NCBI RefSeq assembly: GCF_025291715.1 | Contig: NZ_JAMBIZ010000002.1 | Location: forward strand, 1 to 64,000 | Direction of reading: 5' to 3' | DNA: 64,000 nucleotides | Source of the DNA: Metasolibacillus sp. | GTDB lineage: Bacteria; Bacillota; Bacilli; Bacillales_A; Planococcaceae | Shown here: positions 1 through 8,997 of the stretch, in pieces | Numbering within the stretch: the stretch's first letter is position 1 | How the letters are laid out: the number at the start of each line of letters is the position of its first letter | Notes under the pieces: generated by a model | Database searches by the model: none | What the model saw: only the letters and a program-made list of their open reading frames with translations | Told to the model about the DNA's origin: nothing | Translations under genes and position numbers: made by a program

Positions 1-78
1 CTCTTGGCTAACCTCTACTTCTGTCTTCGGGGTTCGGGACTTGCACCCTATAGTTCATGCGCATGCTGGGCGCACATG
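1..78. other. unassigned left-edge sequence
   Basis: This stretch precedes the aconitase terminator and holds no complete gene. It is open in one plus-strand frame from the edge (reading ...RGSGLAPYSSCACW...), and its base composition is more GC-rich than the neighbouring spacers. Near 53-81 it can fold into a hairpin (TTCATG and CGC pairing with GCG and CATGAA). It may be the end of a mobile element or a decayed gene that lies mostly outside the window; I cannot name it. Confidence 0.2.
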
Positions 79-115
79 AAAAAGTGTGCCTCCAACATAT
101 TGGAGACACACTTTT
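79..115 (-). terminator. intrinsic terminator of acnA
   Basis: A long stem (AAAAGTGTG, one mismatch, CTCCAA pairing with TTGGAG and CACACTTTT) with loop CATA lies 10 bases past the aconitase stop codon. A/T runs on both sides would let it work in both directions. Confidence 0.85.
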
Positions 116-125
116 AATTTTGCTA

Positions 126-2831
126 TTATTCAGCTGCTTTCGCACGTAATACCATTTGTAGGATACCACCGTGACGGTAGTAATCTACTTCTACTTCTGA
201 ATCAAAGCGAGCTAATACGTCGAATGTTTTCACAGTGCCATCTGGAGATGTCGCTGTCACTGTTAAAATATCACGTGGTTTTACCGCGTCTGTAATGTTA
301 ACAGAGATTGTTTCTTCACCAGTTAAGCCTAATGAATCAGCAGACTCACCATTTAAATATTGTAATGGTAATACGCCCATCATTACTAAGTTTGAACGGT
401 GAATACGCTCATAGCTTTGTGCGATAACTGTTTTCACGCCAAGTAAGAATGTACCTTTCGCTGCCCAGTCACGAGAAGAACCCATACCGTAGTCATTACC
501 AGCAAGTACGACTAAGCCAGTACCTTGCTCTTGGTATTTCATACATGCATCATAAATGTATTCCACTTCGCCTGTTGGCCAGTAAGTAGTGAAGCCACCT
601 TCTGTACCTGGAGCGATTTGGTTACGGATACGGATGTTTGCAAACGTACCACGCATCATTACTTCATGGTTACCACGACGAGAGCCGTAAGAGTTGAAGT
701 CGCGAATTGCCACACCGTTTTCGATTAAATATTTACCTGCTGGTGTATCTTTACCGATTGCACCTGCTGGAGAAATATGGTCAGTTGTAATTGAATCACC
801 GAATTTCGCCATCACACGTAAGTTATCAAGACCTTGGATTGCACCTGGCTCTTTCGATAAACCTGTGAAGAATGGTGGGTTTTGAATATACGTTGATTTG
901 TCATCAAATGTATATAATGATTCAGTTGAAGTTTCAATTGCATTCCAAGCTTCATTCGCTGTGAACACTGTTTCGTATTCTTTTTGGAATAGTTCACGTG
1001 TTACAACTTGGCTTAATACTGCATTTACTTCTTCAGTTGATGGCCAGATATCTGCGAAGAATACATCATTGCCGTTTTTGTCTGTTGCAATTGCATCTTT
1101 TTGTAAGTCGATATCAACTGTACCAGCTAATGCATAAGCAACTACTAATGGTGGTGACGCTAGGAAGTTCGCTTTTACTAATGGATGTACACGACCTTCA
1201 AAGTTACGGTTACCAGAAAGTACAGATGTTACGAATAAATCATTGTCTTTAATTGCATCTTCGATTTCTGGTAATAATGGACCAGAGTTACCGATACATG
1301 TTGTACAGCCATAACCAACTGTGTTAAAGCCAATTTCATCAAAGTACTTTTGTAAGCCAGAAGCTTCTAAGTAACCTGTTACTACTTTAGAACCTGGTGC
1401 TAAAGATGTTTTTACCCATTTCGCAGGCTTGATGCCTTTTTCTACCGCTTTTTTCGCTACTAAACCAGCTGCGATTAAAACGTATGGATTTGATGTATTC
1501 GTACAAGATGTGATCGCAGCGATTGCTACAGCACCTGTTGGAATTTCTACATCGCCTTCTGCAAATTTCGCTACAGAAGTTTTAGCAAACTCGTCTTCTG
1601 TTAAACCGAAGCCTTGTGTACCTTGTGGTGCTACAACAGAACCACGGTATGTTTCCTTCATTTTTGATAAAGGAATTAAATCTTGTGGACGTTTAGGACC
1701 TGATAGGTTTGGCTCGATATCTGCTAAGTTTAGCTCGATTACATCTGTGTAAACTGGCTCTAACTCAGGTTTGAACCACATATCATTCGCTTTTAAGTAG
1801 CCTTCAACAACCGCGATATGTTCTTCATCACGACCTGTTAAACGCATATAGTTTAATGATTCGTCATCGATTGCGAAGAAACCACATGTTGCACCGTATT
1901 CTGGTGCCATGTTTGAAATTGTTGCACGGTCAGCTAATGGTAATTTCGTAATACCAGGGCCGAAGAACTCAACGAATTTCCCTACTACGCCGCGTTGACG
2001 TAATACTTGTGTTACTTTTAATGCTAAGTCAGTTGCTGTTGCACCGTTTGGTAGCTCCCCAACTAATTTCACACCGATAACTTCTGGAATTGGGAAGTAT
2101 GACGGTTGACCAAGCATACCTGCTTCTGCTTCAATACCACCTACACCCCATCCAAGAACGCCAAGACCGTTGATCATTGTTGTATGAGAGTCAGTACCTA
2201 CTACTGAATCTGGGTATGTTTCGAATGTGCCATCTGCATTTTCTTTCACGTGCACAACTGGCGCCAAGTACTCTAAGTTTACTTGGTGAACAATCCCTGT
2301 TGCTGGTGGTACAGCACGGAAGTTGTCATATGCAGTTTGTGCCCATTTTAAGAAATTGTAACGCTCAGCATTACGCTCGAATTCTAAATCCATGTTTGCT
2401 TGTAATGCAGCAGCATTACCGTATTTGTCAACTTGTACTGAGTGGTCAATTACAAGGTCAACTGGAATCGCTGGGTTAATTTTAGCTGGATCGCCGCCCA
2501 TTTCTTTCATCGCTGAACGTAATGAAGCTAAATCAACTACTACAGGTACACCAGTGAAGTCTTGTAATACTACACGTGATGGCTTGAATGGTACTTCAGC
2601 TTCTGTATTAGCATCTTTACCCCATTTAGCTAATTCATTTACGTGCTCTTCTTTAATTACATAGTTGTCATATTGACGTAAAACAGATTCTAATAATACT
2701 TTAATTGAATAAGGAAGGCGTGAAACGTTTGCAATACCGGCTTCTTCAATTGCAGCTAAACGGTAGTAGTTATATGTCTTACCATTTACTTCAAATGAAG
2801 CGCGGCTGTTGTGTAAATTCTCTTGTGCCAT
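126..2831 (-). CDS. acnA: aconitate hydratase (AcnA/CitB type)
   Basis: Cytosolic [4Fe-4S] enzyme of the TCA cycle that interconverts citrate and isocitrate. Its 901 residues match the monomeric AcnA/IRP1 class. The cluster-binding cysteines are visible in SCTNTSNPY and in [11 protein letters not shown]; the [16 protein letters not shown] block and the C-terminal swivel-domain motifs ([39 protein letters not shown]) are intact. The start is preceded by AGGGGG at good distance. Members of this class can also bind RNA when the cluster is lost; that moonlighting role is known for Bacillus CitB and only inferred here. The gene stands alone with its own promoter and terminator. In Bacillus subtilis citB lies close to ccdABC and yneK, whereas here those genes are about 50 kb away. 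Confidence 0.97.
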   Translation of the reverse strand: MAQENLHNSRASFEVNGKTYNYYRLAAIEEAGIANVSRLPYSIKVLLESVLRQYDNYVIKEEHVNELAKWGKDANTEAEVPFKPSRVVLQDFTGVPVVVDLASLRSAMKEMGGDPAKINPAIPVDLVIDHSVQVDKYGNAAALQANMDLEFERNAERYNFLKWAQTAYDNFRAVPPATGIVHQVNLEYLAPVVHVKENADGTFETYPDSVVGTDSHTTMINGLGVLGWGVGGIEAEAGMLGQPSYFPIPEVIGVKLVGELPNGATATDLALKVTQVLRQRGVVGKFVEFFGPGITKLPLADRATISNMAPEYGATCGFFAIDDESLNYMRLTGRDEEHIAVVEGYLKANDMWFKPELEPVYTDVIELNLADIEPNLSGPKRPQDLIPLSKMKETYRGSVVAPQGTQGFGLTEDEFAKTSVAKFAEGDVEIPTGAVAIAAITSCTNTSNPYVLIAAGLVAKKAVEKGIKPAKWVKTSLAPGSKVVTGYLEASGLQKYFDEIGFNTVGYGCTTCIGNSGPLLPEIEDAIKDNDLFVTSVLSGNRNFEGRVHPLVKANFLASPPLVVAYALAGTVDIDLQKDAIATDKNGNDVFFADIWPSTEEVNAVLSQVVTRELFQKEYETVFTANEAWNAIETSTESLYTFDDKSTYIQNPPFFTGLSKEPGAIQGLDNLRVMAKFGDSITTDHISPAGAIGKDTPAGKYLIENGVAIRDFNSYGSRRGNHEVMMRGTFANIRIRNQIAPGTEGGFTTYWPTGEVEYIYDACMKYQEQGTGLVVLAGNDYGMGSSRDWAAKGTFLLGVKTVIAQSYERIHRSNLVMMGVLPLQYLNGESADSLGLTGEETISVNITDAVKPRDILTVTATSPDGTVKTFDVLARFDSEVEVDYYRHGGILQMVLRAKAAE

Positions 2832-2897
2832 TTTTATTCCCCCTATATTTTCTTTTGAAAAGATTATTTATGGTAAAGCTTCTTTTCTCCAATTCTT

Positions 2898-2964
2898 ATG
2901 ATAGCTTACTTTGATACATAAGTAAATTACATTAATATTATGTTTTGCGATAAGTTTTTTTTAT
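2898..2964 (-). promoter_or_regulatory. acnA promoter with CcpC-like dyad
   Basis: On the minus strand TTTACT (2921-2926) and TATCAT (2898-2903) are separated by 17 bases, giving a sigma-A-type promoter about 60 bases before the start codon. Upstream lies ATAA-N7-TTAT (2950-2964). If transcription starts 7-8 bases after the -10, this dyad is centred near -66, and a TTAT half-site falls near -27. That is the arrangement described for CcpC at the B. subtilis citB promoter. Citrate-responsive repression is inferred. Confidence 0.6.
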
Positions 2965-2975
2965 GACTATAGCCA

Positions 2976-3593
2976 TTAGCATAATTTCATATAATGCATT
3001 TCTAAATAATTACAGGAATCTTCCACATCATAAAAAAGCTTAAAAAGCTGCTTTGCTTTCCCCATAGCATTTGTTAGACAGTAATCAAGCTCTAATGCTA
3101 AATCTGAGTTATTGGTCATTTGCTCTAACAAGACAGATTTCATCTTTACAAGCATATACTCTTGTCCTTGTTGTATACTCGTCAATAACATGGAAATGAT
3201 TTGAAACTCATCTTTTTTTATATAAATATTTTGCTTATACCAATCAAGTACTTCCAATGTGATGGTCACTGCAGCAATAAAAGTGTACATTTCATTATGC
3301 ATAACTTCATACTTATAGTGCTTCATGAGCGGGCGCTTCAGTAATTCTTGAAAAAGTACACTTGTCGGATTAGAAACCTTGCTTTTGTTAGGACAAACAT
3401 GCAGTTTTGTGTTTTCTGTCGAGAAAAATAGCCAATTATTGAATATCATGCGCCATTCCACATTCTCTGTAGGTTGATGTTCTAATAAAGGTAATAAATA
3501 TTGAAAGGTATCATATACTTGAAAAAACTGATCGATTTGTCCCTCTTCAATCGAAAAAATTGTATGATATTTTTGAATAGATTTACGTTCCAT
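2976..3593 (-). CDS. hypothetical protein, about 205 residues
   Basis: I do not recognise this protein. It has no signal peptide, membrane segment or obvious catalytic motif; it is rich in aromatic residues and predicted helices, with two Cys near the C-terminus. The reading frame opens at 3650 inside the end of the DUF2785 gene, but the ATG at 3593 is preceded by AGAAAGGA at 8 bases, so I place the start there. It follows the DUF2785 gene in the same direction by about 40 bases and is probably co-transcribed with it. It is separated from the acnA promoter only by a short spacer. Confidence 0.7.
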   Translation of the reverse strand: MERKSIQKYHTIFSIEEGQIDQFFQVYDTFQYLLPLLEHQPTENVEWRMIFNNWLFFSTENTKLHVCPNKSKVSNPTSVLFQELLKRPLMKHYKYEVMHNEMYTFIAAVTITLEVLDWYKQNIYIKKDEFQIISMLLTSIQQGQEYMLVKMKSVLLEQMTNNSDLALELDYCLTNAMGKAKQLFKLFYDVEDSCNYLEMHYMKLC

Positions 3594-3634
3594 CTGGCAC
3601 ATCCTTTCTCTTTCGAAATATGCTTGTTTTCGCA

Positions 3635-4465
3635 TTATAGTTTTGTCCATTTCCCAATAAAAATCGAAACAACGCCTTGTAATTGCGGCATTTTATGCGA
3701 AAACTTCAATGTGAAGTACAATGCACGCATAAAACGTAAAACATTCATTCTTGCATCAAAAAACTGCATCGTATAGCCTTCATTCTCACGCTGTAAAGCT
3801 AGCTTATCAAACACCTGTTCAACCCATTCAATACATACTTCTTCTGGGAAGTCAGTTTTTACTAGCTGCTCAAAAATTTGTGCTAAGCGATCTTCCTCTT
3901 CATTTGCATAAACGGTTCCTTTCCAAAATGTCACTTTGATGCCTTGTAAAAGAACAGGTACTAATTGTGGTTGGAAATGCGGATGAGTTATCATCATTGC
4001 AAATAAATCTGCTCCATGTGCGACACTGTGTGCCCAGCCTTGCCCCTCAACAAAGCCACGTACATCCTGTTCCCTCTCTAAATAACGGCTTGCTTCTGTC
4101 ATAACAAATTGCGCCTCCTCAGGCGTTAAAAAGGAAAGTTGGCCATCGTAATACAATAAATAAACAAGCCAAAGCGCTGAAAATGAACGTGTAAACACAC
4201 TATCTGCATCGCCATTTGCAATGTTTTTAAATAGGTAGTCTTTCGTTGGCAACAGGAGTGCTGTACGTGCAAGTTGTTCCGTTAAAAAAAGCCCCTCTGT
4301 CATCAGTTCACCAAAAAGGCGATAAACAATTTTGTCGTGATGCTCTTCGTTTGCACTGCCAATATGCTGCAATAACTCCGTTAGTACTTCCTCCCTATGC
4401 GTTTGCATATATTGTTCTCTCTGCAAGGAATCCATTTGCAGCAATGCTTCATAGATTGTTGTCAT
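3635..4465 (-). CDS. DUF2785 family protein
   Basis: A 276-residue cytoplasmic protein carrying the family hallmark RGFVEGQGWAHSVAHGADL around residues 138-156, with its conserved Trp, two His and Asp. The remainder looks all-helical and HEAT-like. The biochemical role of DUF2785 is unknown. The start at 4465 has GGAGG six bases upstream. A hypothetical gene follows directly. The upstream spacer (4466-4719) is A/T-rich and is shared with the divergent beta-helix gene, so both promoters must lie there. Confidence 0.85.
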   Translation of the reverse strand: MTTIYEALLQMDSLQREQYMQTHREEVLTELLQHIGSANEEHHDKIVYRLFGELMTEGLFLTEQLARTALLLPTKDYLFKNIANGDADSVFTRSFSALWLVYLLYYDGQLSFLTPEEAQFVMTEASRYLEREQDVRGFVEGQGWAHSVAHGADLFAMMITHPHFQPQLVPVLLQGIKVTFWKGTVYANEEEDRLAQIFEQLVKTDFPEEVCIEWVEQVFDKLALQRENEGYTMQFFDARMNVLRFMRALYFTLKFSHKMPQLQGVVSIFIGKWTKL

Positions 4466-4719
4466 ATTGCGCCTCCATGTATATCTACTTCTATTTTAAT
4501 AGATACCTAATTATTTTCATAGTTCAAATTAAATAAATTTTTGAATTTTTAGATTTTTATCCACTATTTCCCTTAGTTCAATAATGTTTTTTTATTACGA
4601 AAGTAATGTGTACTTAACAAGCAGGTATATTGAAATATTTTTCGTCATTCATATGAAAAATTTTTACTATTTTTGGTTACACTAACAAGGAAAATATATT
4701 GAAATGAGGTTTCCTTGCT

Positions 4720-6591
4720 ATGCTACATAAAGTATCTGCTTCTAAATTTTCTTTTTATCAAACATTATCAACTGCATTAAAAAGAGCACAACATAACGAT
4801 TGTCTTCAGTTAATGCCTGGTCAATACCATATGCCTTTATTCTTTCAGCAATCACTAAGATTGAAAGGGAAAAAAGCAACAATTACTGGCTCTATAACGG
4901 TTCCCAAAGGCGTAATAGTGCATTTTGAACATATAACGTTTCAGCAAAACAGCCAAATTCTAATTGAGGGAACTGCCCTATTTCATCAATGCCACTTTAT
5001 AGAAACTGAAACAATCACAGCTAATTGCGGGCAGCTAAAAATGACTGCCTGTACCATTACAAATGCACCTATTTCCATAACAAATAACAGCGATGCCATG
5101 CTAAACAATTGTCACTTTTCAACATGTCACACGTCATCTATTATAATAACTCATGCACAAATCGAACTTGTTGATTGCCATTTTGAAGATGCCTTACATG
5201 CTGTTGTGTTAAAAGAGCATGCGAAAGCAAACATTATACAGTGCCATTTTACGAAGCAACGCCATATCCAATTGCTAGTTCAAAATAATAGCGAATTATT
5301 TATACGTGATAGCACAATTGAAAATGGTTATACTAGTGCGCTACGCGGCGAAATGCACTGTCGAATCAAACTCCAAAACACCCTTATCCAGCATCACCTA
5401 ATGACACAAATCATTCTACAGTGCTGTGCACTTCATATAGAAAAATGCAAAATTCAACATGGTAGAAAATGTGGCTTACAGCTTGTCCAATATGCAGAGG
5501 CTACAATTGACCAATGTTATTTTTTGCAAAATCACGATGCGCATATTGATAGTGCTATTCAATGCGCGTTATTTATGACAAACAGCACATTGCACGGTCC
5601 TACAAAAATTGGCATTCAGCTACAAGAAAAGTCTGTCGCCCATTTTTCTAATACAATATTCAAGCACCAGCAAGAAATTCAGCTATTGTTATCTGAAAGC
5701 GCCTATGCTTCCATTGAGCAATGTACATTTTGCACTGGACAACAAGGAATTGTCGTACAGCAACGTTCATACTGCACATTGCTTGATAGCACCGTTAGCA
5801 ATCACCAGCAAGCTGCCATCGCGATTTATGATAGTGAATTTATTGCACTTAACAACCAAATTATAAGAAATAATGGATATGGCTTAACTGCACAGCACGA
5901 AGCGGCGGTTATGTTAGAAAACAACCGCTTTTCAGACAATGAGCTATCTCATATTATGGCAACAGAAAAAACAAATATTACAATTCACAAAAGTAAATTC
6001 ATTCGTGGCAAAGGTATGTATATTGCGGACTCCTCTTTATTATATATGACCGAAAGTGCAATTTATGACGGAAATGATGCACAAATTACAGGAAATAATT
6101 CGACAAAAATTTATATTGTCGAATCAAAGCTATATAACGGGCGCTGTGAGTCCATTAAAGCAAGCAATAATTGCTTCATTCATATAATGCGTAGCACTAT
6201 ATCCGCACATCCTTTACAACAAATTGTGATGAATCACAGTTCGCTTGTTCTATTGGATAGCCTTGTTGAAAAGGGGCTACAAAATGCGATTGCTCTTAGT
6301 AATTATTGCGATGCACGTATTGAGAAATGTCAAATATTGCAACATCGAGATACACAGTTAATAGCTACTTTATATTCAGCAATTACTCTACTTAACACAC
6401 AATTAACTGGTGGACATACGGTGAATGTTGATATTTCGCACCATTCAAAGGCAACTATTGAACATTGTACCTTTACAAACAATAAACAAGCTCCAAATGC
6501 ACAAGCAACACAATTTTCTGAAATGTCCATTGAACAATCCACAATGAATAATTATTTACAAATTGATGAAAAGAAAGAACGAGGTTGCTAA
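4720..6591 (+). CDS. right-handed parallel beta-helix repeat protein
   Basis: 623 residues built almost entirely of about 22-24-residue coils with the ladder I-x-x-C-x-F (QCHF, NCHF, DCHF, QCHF, QCYF, QCTF, HCTF), typical of pectate-lyase-like or NosD-like solenoids. There is no signal peptide, lipobox, membrane segment or SLH/LPXTG anchor, so as written the protein is cytoplasmic. It is unusually rich in Cys, His and Gln. Polysaccharide lyase active-site residues are not evident, so a binding or scaffolding role is as likely as catalysis. The start has GAGG about 10 bases upstream. No partner gene is obvious; a small coiled-coil gene converges on it from the right. Confidence 0.8.
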   Translation: MLHKVSASKFSFYQTLSTALKRAQHNDCLQLMPGQYHMPLFFQQSLRLKGKKATITGSITVPKGVIVHFEHITFQQNSQILIEGTALFHQCHFIETETITANCGQLKMTACTITNAPISITNNSDAMLNNCHFSTCHTSSIIITHAQIELVDCHFEDALHAVVLKEHAKANIIQCHFTKQRHIQLLVQNNSELFIRDSTIENGYTSALRGEMHCRIKLQNTLIQHHLMTQIILQCCALHIEKCKIQHGRKCGLQLVQYAEATIDQCYFLQNHDAHIDSAIQCALFMTNSTLHGPTKIGIQLQEKSVAHFSNTIFKHQQEIQLLLSESAYASIEQCTFCTGQQGIVVQQRSYCTLLDSTVSNHQQAAIAIYDSEFIALNNQIIRNNGYGLTAQHEAAVMLENNRFSDNELSHIMATEKTNITIHKSKFIRGKGMYIADSSLLYMTESAIYDGNDAQITGNNSTKIYIVESKLYNGRCESIKASNNCFIHIMRSTISAHPLQQIVMNHSSLVLLDSLVEKGLQNAIALSNYCDARIEKCQILQHRDTQLIATLYSAITLLNTQLTGGHTVNVDISHHSKATIEHCTFTNNKQAPNAQATQFSEMSIEQSTMNNYLQIDEKKERGC

Positions 6592-6684
6592 TAAAGCATG
6601 CTAGGAACAATGGTCGAGAGTATGGCAGAACCTTGTCATGACAACACAGCTACCCAGAAATATAATATTTTTCGGACTACTATA

Positions 6685-7032
6685 TTATTCAACATGCTTC
6701 AATCGATTAATAGCACGCTCATGTGCATTTGTTTTTTGAAGGACTAAATCAAAATCAGATTCCAGTAAACGAAGGTTGCGATCTATTTGGCTGAAATGCT
6801 TGATAGTGGTCTGTTCAAATTTATTGAGTTTCGTATTTGTTGTTCCTACGAGTTGAATCAACTGTTGAATATGATTTCCATGACGCTGTTGCTCTGTTTC
6901 AATATTCGTTATGCGGTTGTCAATTATTGTCATGCGCTCATTCATTGTTGTTGCATGGTCATCAATCATTGTTACGCGGTCATTTACCTTTTGTAACTCA
7001 GCTAAAATCAAATCCAATTTTTGTTCACTCAA
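6685..7032 (-). CDS. small coiled-coil protein
   Basis: About 115 residues of almost continuous heptad pattern (LDLILAELQKVNDRV..., IDNRITNIETEQQ..., IDRNLRLLESDFDLVL) without membrane segment or cysteines. I chose the TTG at 7032, which has AAGGG seven bases upstream; the TTG at 7038 is too close to that site. Similar small proteins occur widely in Bacillales and near phage genes, with no agreed function. The 93-base spacer to the beta-helix gene can form an A/T-rich hairpin at about 6659-6693, plausibly a shared terminator. Confidence 0.65.
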   Translation of the reverse strand: MSEQKLDLILAELQKVNDRVTMIDDHATTMNERMTIIDNRITNIETEQQRHGNHIQQLIQLVGTTNTKLNKFEQTTIKHFSQIDRNLRLLESDFDLVLQKTNAHERAINRLKHVE

Positions 7033-7143
7033 TTGCAAGCCCTTCTTACTAAAATGAATTATTGTAATCAGTATAGCATGCCTTTACTTATTTGTTAACA
7101 TAAAAAGAACAAATGTTCTTAAAAATAGGTTTTCAGCAATAAC

Positions 7144-7176
7144 AAAGGCGCTACGATGCAATATCGTAACGCCTTT
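7144..7176 (-). terminator. hairpin after the MFS gene
   Basis: AAAGGCG and CGCCTTT flank an inner ACGAT/ATCGT stem just past the stop codon. The trailing T-run on the minus strand is short, so termination strength is uncertain. Confidence 0.55.
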
Positions 7177-7178
7177 GG

Positions 7179-8621
7179 CTATAACTGCGATTTTGATTTT
7201 GTTGCGATAAAAAATGAAAAAATAAATGTGCAGACAGCAAAAATGAATGCTGCTATGTAAATATAGCTAATGCCACTTGCAATCGTTTCCTTCAAGAAAC
7301 CTACTTCTTCTATACTAAAGCCGCCCTTCGCAAATTCGCCGTTTAGTTGAATCTCACCTTTTCCTAATGATGCCATTTTTTCACTTGTTACCAAATTGAA
7401 AATCATTCCGAAAAATGCAGCACCAACAGCTTGGCTAAATGTATTTGTAAAGGAATTTAGCCCAATAGAGGTACCGAGTTGCTTCGGATCTGCTACCTTT
7501 TGAATGGAAATCATAAGCATTGGCATAATAAAGCCCATACCTAAACCAATTAAAGAGGAGCCAATGTAAACATTGAAATCACTCGAGCTATCCGATAAGC
7601 TTGCAAGCAACACCGTTCCTGTAATTAAGAGGATTGTCCCCATTTGAATAATACGCTTATTCGTTAAGCGACCAATTAAATGACCTGCCATAATCGAATT
7701 CACTGTCCAAAAAATAGACATCGGTGTTAATAATAACCCTGCTTGTGTTGCATTTTTGCCGAGCACGCTCTGTGCGAATATCGGAATATAAACCGTTACA
7801 CCAATAACAATGGACATCGCACATAATGTTAAACCGTTAATAATCATTAAGCGACCGTTTTTAAACAATGTTAACGGAATAATTGGCTCCTCTGCCTTTA
7901 GCTCTACTCGAACAAAAATCGCTAAAAAGACAAGTGCTACTACATACATTATCAAGGATTGGCTTGATAACCACGCCTGCGTTTTACTGTTATCAATAAT
8001 AACATATAGCAGCGCCACCATTCCGACTGTAAATAATACTGCACCTAAATAATCAATTTTTTGCTTTACTGCCTCCACTTGCTCGCTATAATGCTTCGCA
8101 ATTAAATAAATAGAAGCTAAGCCGAATGGTACATTAATGAAGAAAATAAAATGCCATGATACTTGGTCAACGATAAAGCCACCACATAAAGGGCCAACTA
8201 CACCTGATACGCCCCATACCATGCTTAAATAGCTTTGTCCTTTTGCTCGTTCTTTCTCTGTTTTGAATAGTTCCCCTACCATCGTCAAAGTGATAGGTAA
8301 TATTGAACCTGCCCCGATTCCTTGAATCGCACGGAATACAATTAATTGCTCCATCGTTTGTGCTAGGCCACATAAAATCGAACCTACTAAGAAAATAATA
8401 ATACCGATAATAATCATTCGTTTACGCCCGAATAAGTCAGCGAGCTTGCCAAAAATAATTGCTGCAATGGCGGATGCCAATAAATAGGCGGAATAAATCC
8501 AACTAATTAAATCAACGCCTAGCAAATCAGCAGTAATGCTTGGGATTGCGGTACTCACAATGGTCCCTTCAATCGCCGCAAGTGCTGTTACGAGCAGCAA
8601 TGCAATAAATACTTTATTCAT
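7179..8621 (-). CDS. DHA2-family MFS drug efflux transporter
   Basis: 480 residues with about 14 hydrophobic segments, the size and topology of the EmrB/QacA (DHA2) proton-drug antiporters. Motif A is seen as GKLADLFGRKRMI after the second segment and motif C as GPLCGGFIVD near the fifth. The start at 8621 follows AAAGGTGA at five bases; an upstream ATG at 8651 lacks a ribosome site. Substrates cannot be read from the sequence; family members export quaternary ammonium compounds, dyes and antibiotics. There is no adjacent TetR or MarR regulator, so local control is unclear. The gene is monocistronic. Confidence 0.9.
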   Translation of the reverse strand: MNKVFIALLLVTALAAIEGTIVSTAIPSITADLLGVDLISWIYSAYLLASAIAAIIFGKLADLFGRKRMIIIGIIIFLVGSILCGLAQTMEQLIVFRAIQGIGAGSILPITLTMVGELFKTEKERAKGQSYLSMVWGVSGVVGPLCGGFIVDQVSWHFIFFINVPFGLASIYLIAKHYSEQVEAVKQKIDYLGAVLFTVGMVALLYVIIDNSKTQAWLSSQSLIMYVVALVFLAIFVRVELKAEEPIIPLTLFKNGRLMIINGLTLCAMSIVIGVTVYIPIFAQSVLGKNATQAGLLLTPMSIFWTVNSIMAGHLIGRLTNKRIIQMGTILLITGTVLLASLSDSSSDFNVYIGSSLIGLGMGFIMPMLMISIQKVADPKQLGTSIGLNSFTNTFSQAVGAAFFGMIFNLVTSEKMASLGKGEIQLNGEFAKGGFSIEEVGFLKETIASGISYIYIAAFIFAVCTFIFSFFIATKSKSQL

Positions 8622-8997
8622 GTTGTCACCTTTACCTTTCCTGCATGTCATACATTAACAATTTTAAGATGAAAAGAAAAGAAAAGAGGAAAGATGGAAT
8701 TTGGTGAAAAAATCGTTTTTGGATGAAAAAGAAGAGGCGATTTTAATAATTCACTTATTACTTCACCCTACCATTTTAACAATACTTGCACCTCATCTTT
8801 GATTATCCATTTTGAAAAGCAATTAAAATACTCTTCAAGTCAATAAGAATAAGGCTACAATAGTATTTTGTCTATCATATCATGCAAGAAAAACAAACTA
8901 ACGACCACTCTAGAAGTCAATATAGCTATGTGAGGAATCTCTTTACCACTTGTGGAATAAATTTATATGCATCTCACTTCGCCTCATTATGAAAGCT
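8622..8997. other. 376-base spacer without a recognisable gene
   Basis: The spacer is A/T-rich and holds the unresolved promoter of the MFS gene near its left end. It contains no open frame with a ribosome site (an ATG-started 36-codon frame at 8882 lacks one), no strong hairpin after the gene ending at 8998, and no periodic repeats. Confidence 0.6.

Noticed and set aside
86-295. Plus-strand frames opposite acnA, leuC, ilvD and ilvB
   Set aside because: They are mirror frames of strongly coding genes, without ribosome sites or family motifs.
8882-8992. Plus-strand 36-codon frame starting at ATG 8882
   Set aside because: There is no ribosome site, composition is unlike neighbouring genes, and the frame ends at the next gene's 3' end.
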